Positions 29,578 to 40,770 of a stretch of DNA of 64,000 bases are shown here, piece by piece. Each line of letters begins with the position of its first letter. Positions within the stretch are counted from its first letter, which is position 1. The notes under the pieces were generated by a model, which worked only from the letters and a program-made list of their open reading frames with translations, was not told the DNA's origin and searched no databases. The position numbers and the translations under genes are program-made. The DNA comes from Histomonas meleagridis (lineage: Eukaryota; Parabasalia; Tritrichomonadida; Dientamoebidae). Where the stretch lies: positions 1,661,436 through 1,725,435 of the forward strand of contig WSYJ01000149.1 in the NCBI GenBank assembly GCA_020186115.1. The letters run 5' to 3'.

Positions 29578-31840
29578 TGAGTATTGTTACTAAACTTTTA
29601 TATTTATTGTATAATGACAATAATTTTAACATATTAGAGTCATCAAAGAAATAATAGAAGGGACGACAATGATTTCCTATAAACAAAATCCTTAGTAATT
29701 CTACAAATAAATTCTCAGTATATCGATTAATTCAATGGGAATTTTATCTCATTTATATATCGACTTGATAATGTTCATTATTTATTTCGAGTTTTTTCAT
29801 TAATCACTGGTAAACATATTACAGATGACTTCTTTGAAAGTCCAAAAATATGTTTAACAATGAACTTAGATGCGATTAATAGATGTCATTGGATTATTAC
29901 GATGCAAGAAAGTAATCGATTAGAAATCCAACGATATTATTTCGCGGGTAGTTATGATAATCGTTTATTTGATTTTAATGAATCATTTAAAAAGAGTTCG
30001 AAAGAATTCCAAAAATTTGTTTGTAATATGAATAAAATTATTATACATTATACTGGCTCAAATGTTATTCCCAAATATTATTTAACAGAAAACTTAGAAT
30101 TATTTATAGAATTTCTCGATTTTATACCGAAATTATTATTAACAAAGAATGAATCATTATATAATATAATAATATTTTTTAATTAATTCTAATTTACGTC
30201 GTTTTTAAATCTAATCAAAATATTAGAGACTTATGTTTAAAAAATAATTCCAAATTTACCACATTCTTATGCAACATTTTTATATTTTTAATAACTTACA
30301 TATTATGTTATATGAATGTAAAAATGAATCAATTGAAATATTAATAACATTATTACATAAAACAAAAAGTCAAAAAATCCTTTCATTTATATATAGTAAA
30401 CTTGAATCATGTCAAAACTTAGCTTATATACAATTTGATTTACCAAATAAAATATCAGAAATGTTACCACAAAACACAATTTCTTCATCATTAATACCAA
30501 ATGAAAACAAATCAATATTATTAATTCATCAAAGAGTATTAATATCAACGGTATCTATATATTTACGTGATAATAATTTAGATGAAGTAAATTTCGATGA
30601 TAAATCACTTAATGATATTAATAATCCTTTAGGTTGTTTAACTATGTATTGTAAAATCCTTTCATATAAATTTAACTTTAGTATACTCTTAGCTAAAACT
30701 GCAGATGAAATCGAAAAAATCATTTATCTTATTATTAATTGATAATTTTATGTGTTTATTAACATCATTATCTTCATATCATATAATTGCACGTATATTG
30801 ACTGATATATTCTCTGATTTGTTATCTAAAATTTATGGTTTTATATCTAATAAATCATTAGAAATTACAGACGATTCTGATTTATCATCAATTGTTCGAT
30901 TATTTTTATTTGTTTATGGTAAATTTGCTGCAACTTTATTACAAGGAACAAAATTATCTAATTTTTGAAAAAGAATTTTCTCATTTAATATCATTAAATC
31001 TTGATAATAATAATCAAAAAGATTTATTTAATACAGATATTAATTGTTTTAGTGAAATTTTGAATAATTTCTTAGGCGAAAAAGGTGATATATATGTTAT
31101 GTCTCATATATATAAGAATTATAAGCCTTCAATGAACAAAAACTTATCAAATGATATTAAATTATTAGATAGAGTTTGTTTAGCAGCGTTTTGTAAGCAT
31201 CAAGATTTATTTAATGAATTAATCGAACGAAATGAAACATTTTCAGTAAAACTTAAATCAGTATTAGAACAAATGATTCGAGTTAGAAATATATATCGAT
31301 CACAAAAACAATCAGGTAAAGAATCATTAATATATAAGAAATGTCATTTATTACTTCGATTAAATAAAGATATTACATTAACTCCGAAACAAATGGGCGA
31401 TTTTGCTTGTTCTAAAGAATCAATTGAAGAAATCATTTCATTAATTAATCAACAAAAATCTCGAAGTCGATTAACATTAATTGGGTTTGAACTTATTGAT
31501 AATGTTTTAGCATATGAATCATCTTCGATTTTCATAGAAATTTTTTTTTTTTTTTTATCCAAAATTCAAAATTTTGAAGGTTTACCAGCGGTAATGCAAA
31601 TTACTAATATACATACTGAAGAAATTATATCGAAACTTTTTTGGTTCAAGAATATTAAAAATTATATTAAATAATCCTAAATCGAAACTTAGTTTAGTCG
31701 CTTATCGATTTTTTAGAGATACAAATCAACTACAAAACTTAAAAGAAACATTTTTAAACAAAGTTTTAGAGAAAAATATTGAAACACATGACTTAACATT
31801 ATTTGCTTTATCATTATCATTAATACAATATATAATATAA
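29578..31840 (+). pseudogene. Broken large helical protein gene, unknown family
   Basis: Successive frames carry coding-like segments: MSIVTKLLYLLYNDNNFNIL (29,578), HYLFRVFSLITGKHITDDFF (29,776 onward), then 29,860-30,186, 30,269-30,742, 30,740-30,968, and a long piece to 31,674 with LLDRVCLAAFCKHQDLFNEL and RLNKDITLTPKQMGDFACSK. A last piece (SLVAYRFFRDTNQLQNLKET) ends near 31,840. At least six frame changes or stops interrupt it. The product would be about 700 residues, helical, without a motif I recognise. Compared with the one- or two-base defects of other genes here this is a true relic. Confidence 0.55.
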
Positions 31841-31952
31841 TATTAGTACCTTCTTTATAAAATTTGATATTTTTGATATTATATCGTAACATTATACCAA
31901 AAATTATTATTTATATATTTAAATGTACGATAAGAATATCTAATGTTTATTT

Positions 31953-33922
31953 TTGACGTTAAAAGAAAGTTGTTCAATGAAACCAACATGTACAAGGGGT
32001 TTTAAGCCAAGAAAAAATGATCTCCAAGATTCAACTGATGCTCAACTCCGATATCAAGTTTTACGTTTACAAGAAGAGATCAAAAATTTAAAAACTTCAT
32101 TTAATTTACATTCATTTAAATATAAGCAATTATATGAAGAAAACAAAAAATTAAAAAAAAAAAAAATTGAGTCTTTACATACCAGAAGTGAGCTTTTGCA
32201 TAGTATAGAAAATAACTGTTTTCTAAAAATGCATGTTAATGATCTCTTAACAAAGAGACACAACAAAAAAGCTATACCTGATTATATATGTCTGTCTAAT
32301 ATGGGACAGTCTTTATGGATGTCAATGGAGTTCAATTTAGTATTCCCTTGTTGGAGAACAATTCAACGTTGGAAGAATGAAGAATATAAAAGGTTAAATA
32401 TTACAAAAGAGGTATTTGATGGAAGTATTGAACATATAGATCATCTTTTGTAAGTGTTTTTAAATGAGAATCATTCCCAAAATAACCATGATGTTATTCT
32501 AGCAGTTGACGCAGCTGGTATATCATTAAATGTTATTATACATTAAGATGGATTTATTGAAGGTTTAATGGAGGAATGTTATATTGACAGATATATAGCT
32601 GCTTATTTGAGATCATCTTCAGAGGCATTATTATCATTTATAGATGAAAACAAACAAAAATATTATTAACGATAATTTCGTCTATTATATATGTCCAATA
32701 TCTTTAAAAAATGGTGGTTTCCCTTAATGTATAAAATCAAAATAAAATGGTTCATCTAACAATGAAATTGTATCTCAATTAGAATTAATTGCAATTTTAC
32801 TTGGTGGCTTGGGTATAAATGTTGTTGGCATTTCATTTGACGGAGATACTGGTTATTTAGAGTTTGTTAAATCAATTTGTGATAAATTTCAAAATTTTAA
32901 TATTTCTTGTTCTTTACCAAATTTAATCAGTGATTTAAACATGCCTCTCGTTTTTGAAGATATGCTCCATCTTGTAAAATGCATGAGGTATAGAATCGTA
33001 TGTGGAAGTTCAATTTGTGTTTTACCTGATAGAGATTTGGTGATTAACAAAAAGGATTATATTGATGTTGGCATCCTAGAATTTATTTTGGATGGAAGTC
33101 ATAGTAAAAAGATGGACGATATGCTACCAATAATGTTATTTACCGATAATAATATTTTTAAAGCATTTGAAACCGATAAATTAGTGTTAATATCACTTAT
33201 TCCTGCAACATTACTTATTAAGTCTGTTATGGATAAAAATTTATATAGAACTCGAAGAATTGAATGTTTGTCATAATTTTGGGCGTTGATGTATCTTAAT
33301 AAAGAAACTTATAATATAGAAATACGAGATCGAAAACAAACACGCTCAATGTCAGAAGGAAAAAATCCTTACATGTGTATATACAAATACTATCGATAAA
33401 GTGATGTCACTCGTATATTCTTTATCAAATATTCTGTATCAAAACAAAGATATTCATCTTGGTGCTTGTGGTACTCATTGGCTTGAACATTTTTTTGGCC
33501 AAGTTAGGAGGTTGTGTCATTACAATCATAGTGCAACATATTTTATGGAATGTTGCCAACAAGTAATGTATAAAAAAATATGCATACCAAATAAAGACAT
33601 ATAAATATCTAAAAGATTTTCAGATAGTGATGCATTCCTTAGTGAAGGTGAAATAATTTAACATTTTGAAATTTCTAAATACATCAAGGAAGCTTCAACA
33701 ATTCTTGTATTAAATCAAAGTTTAATTTCAGCTAAAATGAAAACATTATTTTCTGAAATTAATGAGAAATTTTCCGATGAAATTTCTCTTAATGACATTA
33801 TATATAAGTATTTTCAAATAAGTACTGATAAAAAATGGGTATCAATAAGAAATTCAAGAATTGTATCATCAACTGGATATGCTACCATTAGAAGAAATGT
33901 TGAATCTTCCCAACAAGTTTAG
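31953..33922 (+). pseudogene. Broken transposase-like gene, possibly P/hAT-type
   Basis: Pieces in order: a coiled coil (LRYQVLRLQEEIKNLKTSFN ... YEENKKLKKKK), WMSMEFNLVFPCWRTIQRWK, HDVILAVDAAGISLN, NVVGISFDGDTGYLEFVKSI, MPLVFEDMLHLVKCMRYRI, and GTHWLEHFFGQVRRLCHYNH. The spacing of acidic residues (AVDAAG, SFDGD, EDMLHL, LEHFFGQVR) fits an RNase H-fold DDE/DDE-like transposase with a large insertion, and the last motif recalls the C-terminal LExxFGxxR of P-element/THAP9 proteins. At least five stops or frame changes break it. No terminal repeats were found. The family call is tentative. Confidence 0.45.
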
Positions 33923-34854
33923 TAAATTTTTTTTATTGTCACTTTTTAGAATTTTAAACTGATTCGCCGTCCGACCAAATATATTCAAATAATAATATCT
34001 AAAAACGTTACGATACGATTTTTCTAATTTCAAGATATTTGATTGAATTCATTATATAGACAATGAATATATGATATTATAGAATTTTGTCTAGCCGTTT
34101 TTTAGAAATTATCAATTTTCTGATTTTTCCAACTTTTAGAATGTTGTAACGCGTAAACCATTTAATATTGAATGTTGTAAAAAATAAATTATTTAATAAA
34201 AGAGGTGTTCTTACTCAATATCTGTATGTTAATATGAGATAATATTTCAATTTATATAATTCAAGACAATATTTTACAAAATATTGTATTTTAAATGATG
34301 GCATGTTCTTTATTTAGGCCAATATTCATAAAATAAATTTTGGCGGTTTTTTAAACGGCTTTGTCGCCCCTTCTGAAATAATAGATATGTAAACAATCAT
34401 CAGGTAGTTTACATTTAAAAATATTTTTCAGCAATAATACATAAAAAAATGACATATATATTAAACATTATTTGATTTTGTATAATTTTCTTTTGATATT
34501 TATATAAATATTCGTACAGAGACTGCGATGAAAAACATGTAGACCAACACCTTATTATAACCCACGTCTACACCGTAGCATTATTCATAGAAAACATATT
34601 TAGTAATATATATTTAAAATTTTTTTTCGATTTAATTTTGTAATTTTCGTAATATTCCTATTTTTCACTCACTTCACTATGGAGAAAGTTAACACTAAAA
34701 AAAAAATTTTCTCGATTTTCTTTACATATTTTAATTAATTCATAATTTTGGGACTGAACATATGTTAAAATTTCTATTTGCTAGCAAATTTTTTTTAAAT
34801 TAATGATTTATCTCGAATTTTGTTGTCCATATTATTTATCGATTGAAATAGCTT
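33923..34854. other. Intergenic region between relic and RRM gene
   Basis: AT-rich spacer. At about 33,970 it has CCGTCCGACCAAATATATTC, which matches GTCCGACCAAATA found just after both 28S genes (40,815 and 63,683). A hairpin TGTAGAC...GTCTACA lies at about 34,540-34,575. No gene seen. Confidence 0.45.
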
Positions 34855-34890
34855 TAACGGTTTGCCTTTATCACAAAAGTGACAATTATA
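34855..34890 (+). promoter_or_regulatory. Promoter of the RRM gene
   Basis: The sequence TTTAACGGTTTGCCTTTATC followed by ACAAAAGTGACAATTATA leads directly to the ATG at 34891. It combines AACGGTT with GCCTTTATCAC, the same pair of blocks seen before the eL14 gene (AACGGTCG and GCCTTTTATC). TATCAC contains an Inr-like TCA about 22 bases before the ATG. Confidence 0.5.
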
Positions 34891-35145
34891 ATGACAGTTC
34901 TGGGATCCACTATCTCTGTAACAAATCTTAACTTCAGAACACCAGTAGACGACATATATCACGCTTTCAGTCAGATTGGAGAATTAAGTGAGTGCAGACT
35001 TATTTTGAGTGAAAGAAATGAATCCAAAGGATTTGCTTTTTTGACATACAAAAGAAGCCGAGATGCAAATGAAGCAATCAATAGGATGAATGGGTTCCAC
35101 ATAGATGGAAGAGAAATTAAGGTTGGATGGGCAAACGCAAAATAA
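34891..35145 (+). CDS. Single-RRM RNA-binding protein
   Basis: An 84-residue protein that is almost entirely one RNA recognition motif: RNP2-like ISVTNLNF near residue 8 and RNP1 KGFAFLTY near residue 48 (usual consensus KGFGFVxF), ending with GFHIDGREIKVGWANAK. Such small proteins act in splicing, translation or mRNA export; eIF3g and SR-type RRMs are the closest in pattern. Start ATG 34891 (MTVLGSTISV). It is the last gene before the rDNA array, 553 bp from the array edge. Confidence 0.85.
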   Translation: MTVLGSTISVTNLNFRTPVDDIYHAFSQIGELSECRLILSERNESKGFAFLTYKRSRDANEAINRMNGFHIDGREIKVGWANAK

Positions 35146-35697
35146 ATATACATACATTATTTCTTAAAATTAAAAATATTTAGCTCTTATTAAAAGACAC
35201 AAACTTATTTTTTATATAATTAGATCAATCTTCAAGTTTTTCATCTGATTATGATTCGAAAAAAATTTAGCAATCTGCATAATTACTTTGAAATGTTTTA
35301 ATATACGGTAATGCTTACTCACTAATAGCAATGTACACATGGTTATAGCTATTATAAAAAATCAAAATCAAATAAATTGTTAATGTGATACAATTGATTT
35401 GAATTCCACCACATTTAATTAAATCTTTTACAAGATTGAAAAGAAAACATTCATATGTTATATCTTAGAAGTTTTATCAGATTTTTATTAATTAAAACTC
35501 AAAGTTGAGAAATATAATAAATTTAATTATGAAGAAGATTCCCATCAAAGAGCCCTCCGTGCTCCTTTACTGTTTAGTTTATCTCATAGAATATTTCGTA
35601 TGAGCTCAGCCAAATGAGACAAACCGTGTATCACAATAATTACATCAAAAGAAATCATCAGGAGTAAATTGATTTTATGTTCTGACATATATATAAA
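35146..35697. other. Single-copy flank of the rDNA array
   Basis: AT-rich DNA between the RRM gene and the rDNA. A less AT-rich patch at 35,540-35,630 (GAGCCCTCCGTGCTCCTTTA) has no recognised gene. Sequence identity with the second rDNA unit begins at 35,698, so this is where chromosome-arm sequence meets the array. Confidence 0.6.
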
Positions 35698-36026
35698 TAT
35701 ATTTCAAGCAAAAATTAGTGCTCTTGTCTATTAAAATTTTTACCTATGAAAATGAAGTCGTTTTGCCCCTTATGAGGATAACAAGTAAAAAAATTCAGGA
35801 AAAAAATAAACTTAAAATAATTAAATAAAAATTAAATAGGAGAAACTCTATATTAATTATTCTTTATTTTTTTTCTATGAATGAAGCTTTTATAATTTTA
35901 GAAGTAATTTAGGTTAATAAAATTAAAATTAATTAATAAAGAATTTATTAAAATTATTTTTATTTATAATCAGTGGTAACAAATTAAAAAAAAAAATTTA
36001 TTAAATTATCAATTTTTTATTATTTA
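35698..36026 (+). promoter_or_regulatory. rDNA promoter-proximal block and 5' ETS, copy 1
   Basis: This block is nearly identical to 58,501-58,836, directly before the second 18S. It contains TGAAGTCGTTTTGCCCCTTA, one of the few GC-containing stretches, then AT-rich leader. Conservation directly upstream of both 18S genes, while DNA further upstream differs, points to the Pol I promoter and 5' external spacer. The start site itself cannot be placed. Confidence 0.65.
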
Positions 36027-37509
36027 TACTTGGTTGATCCTGCCAAGGAAGCACACTATGGTCATAGATTAAGCCATGCAAGTGTAAGTTCAGGTAACTA
36101 AACTGCGAACAGCTCATTAACACACTTATTATCTACTTGGAAAAGATTTTTTAAAAGAAATCATAAATGGATAGCAGAAGTAATTCTTGTGCTAATACAT
36201 GTTTTTAAAATTTCATTGGAAATTAAATACAATGATAAATTTTACCTTTATTTTAAGGAAATCCAATCGAATGAGTGACCTATCAGGCCAGTACTTAGGA
36301 TCTTTTCCTAATTAAGCTATTACGGGTAACGGGCGGTTACCGTCGTACTGCCGGAGAAGGCGCCTGAGAGATAGCGACTATATCCACGGGTAGCAGCAGG
36401 CGCGAAACTTACCCACTCGAAATTCTCGGAGGTGGTAATGACCAGTTATAATTTTTATTTTTAATAATAAAATTATATAGGAATATAATTTTCCATTATA
36501 TTGGAACCTAGCAGAGGGCCAGTCTGGTGCCAGCAGCTGCGGTAATTCCAGCTCTGCAAGTTTGCTCCCATATTGTTGCAGTTAAAACGCTCGTAGTCTG
36601 AATTAATATTAAGTAATTTAATGAATTACGTTCACTGTGAACAAATCAGGACGCTTAAAGTAAGGATAAATATACTTGAATGATTTTGCGCAGTATGAAA
36701 TTTTTATTTATAACAACATTGTTATAAATAAGATCAAGGAGATTCATCGGGGATAGATCTATTTCATGGCGAACGGCGAAATGTTTTGACCCATGAGAGA
36801 GAAACTAAGGCGAAAGCATCTATCAAGTGGAGTTCTATCGATCAAGGGCGAGAGTAGGAGTATCCAACCGGATCAGAGACCCGGGTAGTTCCTACCTTAA
36901 ACTATGCCGACGAGGGCTTATTTTTTTATTTTAGAAGTAGGACCATTAGAGAAATCAATAGTTCATGGGCTCTGGGGGAACTACGACCGCAAGGCTGAAA
37001 CTTGAAGGAATTGACGGAAGGGCACACCAGGGGTGGAGCTTGTGGCTTAATTTGAATCAACACGGGGAAACTTACCAGAACCAGATATTTTTAATGACTG
37101 ATCAGGATAAAGTTCTTTCAGGATATAATTTTTGGTGGTGCATGGCCGTTGGTGGTGCGTGGGTTGACCTGTCTAGCGTTGATTCAGATAACGAGCGAGA
37201 TTATTACCAATTAAATAATTAATAATATTTTAAATATTATTTTTAATTTCTAATTGGGACTCCCTGCGTCTAAGCAGGAGGAAGAGGATAGCAATAACAG
37301 GTCCGTGATGTCCTTTAGATGCTCTGGGCTGCACGCGCGAAAAAAAAAAAAAAACAATAAGAATAATTTAAAGCTAATTTGAAAAGATCATTTTTTAAAT
37401 AAAATGAAAAGCTACTCTTATAATTTTTAACGTAGTTGGGATTGATGATTGTAATCATTATCATGAACCAGGAATCCCTTGTAAAAGTGTGTCAACAACG
37501 CACGTTGAA

Positions 37510-37555
<46 letters not shown>

Positions 37556-37679
37556 GATGACTCGGTGAAATCATTGGATTTAAAAAAAAAAAAAAAAGAA
37601 GGTGATTAAATCACGTTATCTAGAGGAAGGAGAAGTCGTAACAAGGTAACGGTAGGTGAACCTGCCGTTGGATCAGTTT
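36027..37679 (+). rRNA. 18S (SSU) rRNA, copy 1
   Basis: About 1,650 nt, short as in parabasalids. It starts TACTTGGTTGATCCTGCC and ends GTAGGTGAACCTGCC... GGATCAGTTT. Universal segments are present: GTGCCAGCAGCTGCGGTAAT, GAAACTTAAAGG-type region as GAAACTTGAAGGAATTGACG, and TTTGTACACACCGCCCGTCG. At 37,340-37,354 the universal CTACAATG after CACGCGCG is replaced by 15 A, which would disable it if real but matches the pattern of an assembly artefact. Two helices differ from copy 2 with base pairing preserved (36,613-36,629 and 36,704-36,731). Confidence 0.93.
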
Positions 37680-37759
37680 AGTAAATAAAATTTAAACAAT
37701 AATTTTAAAAATAAAAAAATAATATACAAAATTAATTTTCAATCATTAATTAAACCTTA

Positions 37760-37908
37760 AACAACGGATGTCTTGGCTCTTTACACGAAGAAGAACATTG
37801 CATAATGTGATAAGCGACTAGATTAGCTCAATTTGTGATAAGTTCGATCTTTGAATGCATATTGCGTATTTATTAATTTATTAATAAATACATATATAAT
37901 TTAGTAAC
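37760..37908 (+). rRNA. 5.8S rRNA, copy 1
   Basis: Starts AACAACGGATGTCTTGGCTC and contains GATAAGTTCGATCTTTGAAT then GCATATTGCG, the regions that pair with 28S. The 3' end is AT-rich and approximate. ITS1 (37,680-37,759) and ITS2 (to about 37,985) are very short, as usual for parabasalids. Confidence 0.88.
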
Positions 37909-37984
37909 AAATAATAATTAATTAATCATTTTAAATAAAAAATGAGAAATAATTTTAAGCTTATATAAAATTGTTCTAAATTAT

Positions 37985-40770
37985 ATAGGAAAACCCGCTG
38001 AACTGAAGCATCTCAATAAGCGGAGGAAAATAAACTAACTAGGATACTCTTAGTAAGTGCGACCGAAGAGAGTAAAGCTCGATAATTTAAAATCTTTTTT
38101 TTAGATTAATGTAATTTTTTAAACTTATTAATTAAAATATTAAACTATTGATTAAATACATGGCTATAAAGAGTTTAAGCCTCGTTACAATTATTTTAAT
38201 TAAGCATAGGTTTAAATAAAAGAGTCGGATAGCTTGAGAATGCTATCTTAAAATAGGTAGTACATCCTATCTAAAGCTAAATATCGTAAAGAGACCGATA
38301 GTATACAAGTAGTGTGAACGAAAGATGAAAAGAACTCCTGAACGGAGAGTTAATAGCGCCTGAACTTGTTTAGGGTAAGGTATTTCATTAATACACCCGT
38401 CTTGAAACACGGATTAGGGAGTTTGACTATAATACGAGTATTTAATTATTAAAATTTAAATGCGAAAAGAAATTAACTGCTCTTTTTTTTGAGATGGCTA
38501 TAGAGTATTATTGTCAAAACCCGAATGGAGGTGAACTATGCCTGTACAGATTGAAGTCAGGGGAAACTCTGATGGAAGATCGTCTGCGTTATTGATGTGC
38601 AAATCATTTGCTTGATATGGGTATAGGTGCGAAAGACTCATCGAACCTCCCTACTAGCTGGCATCCTCCCATTTTTCCCTAAGGATAGCTGTAATATTTA
38701 TTAATAGTTAAGGAGAGTAGAGAAATGGGTAGAGGTGTAGTGGAACTCCGGTTCTGCAACTTATTTCCAAACTTCGAACCTTCTTAAAATGAATAATTTT
38801 TCTTAAAGAAATTAATCATCTTTTGAATATATATATACAAGTGGGCTCTTACCGGTAAGCGGTTATGGCGAAAAAGGGATGAACCTAACGTATAGATAAA
38901 GTGCCTAAATTTACTATTAATGAAACCATTAAGAGAGTCCATGTATTTAGACAGCGGGTCGGTGCCCCTAAAAGCAGGTATCCGTTAATGAGTGTGTTAA
39001 AACTCCCCCGCCGAATACTCTGGCCTCGAAAATGAATGGCGCATATAGTAATTACTGATACTATACAAATAATTTTTAAATAATTATTTAGTAGGGGGAT
39101 GTGAATAACTTTAAGAATTTTTAAATGTAAATTTAAATTAAAAGTTATTTATTACAAATCCTAATTGAAGTAGCGATTATCCAGGTTAAAATCCTGGGGG
39201 GCTGATGAGGAGTAGGGTTTCTGGGCAACTTAAATAGACCCAGAGTTAGTCGAACCTAATTTCAATAAAGAAAGAAAGGGAATATGAATGATATTTCATA
39301 ACTAAAAATTTTTTTAATAAATAGTGGTAACACAAATTTAAAAAATTATCAATATTAATTAAATACTGTAAATAATAGGGATTTCTTTCCTATATAACTT
39401 TAATTATTTCCTAAGAATCAAATCAATTGGAGAATAGTTGAAATAATTTAGTAAAACTTAAAATTCGTTTTAAGTTACGGCTATTTAATTAATCCTTGAA
39501 AAGATAATTTAAAATAGAAAAATTTTTACTCGTACCGATAACCGCATCAGGTCTTCAAGGTAAGTAGCTTCTGGCCATTAAGTTATAATAATTTAGGGAA
39601 TTCGGCCAATTAGAGCTGTAACTTCGGGATAAAGCTTGGCTCTGATGGAAATCAGAACCGATAGTTACAGGGAGAGCCCAACTGTTTAATAAAAACTTAG
39701 TATTATGTAATTACTAATAAAAGTATTAAACATAATATGAATCCTGCTCAGTGCTGTGTTTGTTAACTTGGAAAAATTCAATTAAGCGCCGGTAAATAGC
39801 TGGGGTAACTATGACTCTTATCAAAGTAGCGAAATACCTCGTCAACCAACAGTTGTGGGAACGGGCACAAATTATCCAGCGGGGAAAGAAGACCCTGTAG
39901 AGCTTCACTTTGGTCTAATTTTGTATAGTTTCGTTAGGGGTGCAGACTAGGTGGGACATTTAATAAATGGATTATGAGAAACCACTACCCTTTCTGGAAT
40001 TATACTTACTTTTTAATTAAAAGGATAGAATTAGATAGAAAGTTTGGCTGGGGCGGCACACCTTCGAAAAAGCAGCGAAGGTGTCCTAAGTTAACGCTCA
40101 GTAAGGACAGAAATCTTACGTTGAGGATAAGGCCAAAAGCTTAATTTACTGTGTCGTTTTGTACTAGAATCAGTTATGAAAGTAAGGCCTAACGATCCCT
40201 AATTAGTCTTAGGTATGTAAGACTTGGGGTGACAGACAAGTTACCTCCCGGGACAACTGGCTTGTGGCTGCTAAGAGATCAAAATCAACGCAGCTTTTTG
40301 ATTCTTCGATGTCGGCTCTTTCCCTATCTAGTGATGTATAAGTCACTAAGGGTTGGATTGTTCACCCGTATCAGGGATCGTGAGCTGGGTTTAGACCGTC
40401 GTGAGCCAGGTTTGTTTTATCCTACTGGATATTTATATTAAGTATCATGTTAGTAGTTTGATTTAGTACGAGAGGAACTGTTGATTATGGTCTCTGGTTA
40501 AGGAATTTTTAGGAAACTAAATGTTCCAAAGCTACGCCATCTGAGATAATGGCTGAAGGCCTCTTAAGCCAGAAACTCTTCTAAAAATTGATACTTTAAA
40601 ACTATTTTAAAATTATGAGATAAAATTAATATATTTTTTAAATAAAAATCTCTTTAGTTTTAATGACCAAATGTAGAAGACATTTTGTCAACTAGGGTCC
40701 TGTAAGTGTAAGAGTGGCATTTAGTCACGATTCACTGAGGGTCAGCCTAAGTTGTATGGTTATTATAATG
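37985..40770 (+). rRNA. 28S (LSU) rRNA, copy 1, defective
   Basis: Begins near AAAACCCGCTGAACTGAAGC and includes the sarcin-ricin loop AGTACGAGAGGAAC (about 40,466). Ends are approximate. Compared with copy 2 it lacks 65 nt between 39,844 and 39,845, the stretch with GACCTGCATGAACGG in the conserved core near the peptidyl-transferase centre. It also differs at universally conserved sites where copy 2 keeps the consensus, for example around 38,650 (ACTAGCTGGCATCCTCCCA) and 40,320. Either an array-edge pseudogene or consensus error. Confidence 0.88.

Noticed and set aside
36965-37222. Open frame within 18S, repeated at 59,775-60,032
   Set aside because: It overlaps universally conserved 18S sequence in both copies; conservation is due to the rRNA.
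37572-37587. Poly-A near the 18S 3' end in copy 1 as another exact-length block
   Set aside because: It is 16 A versus 13 nt in copy 2, so length is not preserved; may be real variation.
39726-40441. Open frames within 28S (39,726-39,908 minus, 40,229-40,441 plus, 62,360-62,587 minus)
   Set aside because: They lie in conserved 28S core sequence and have no protein features.
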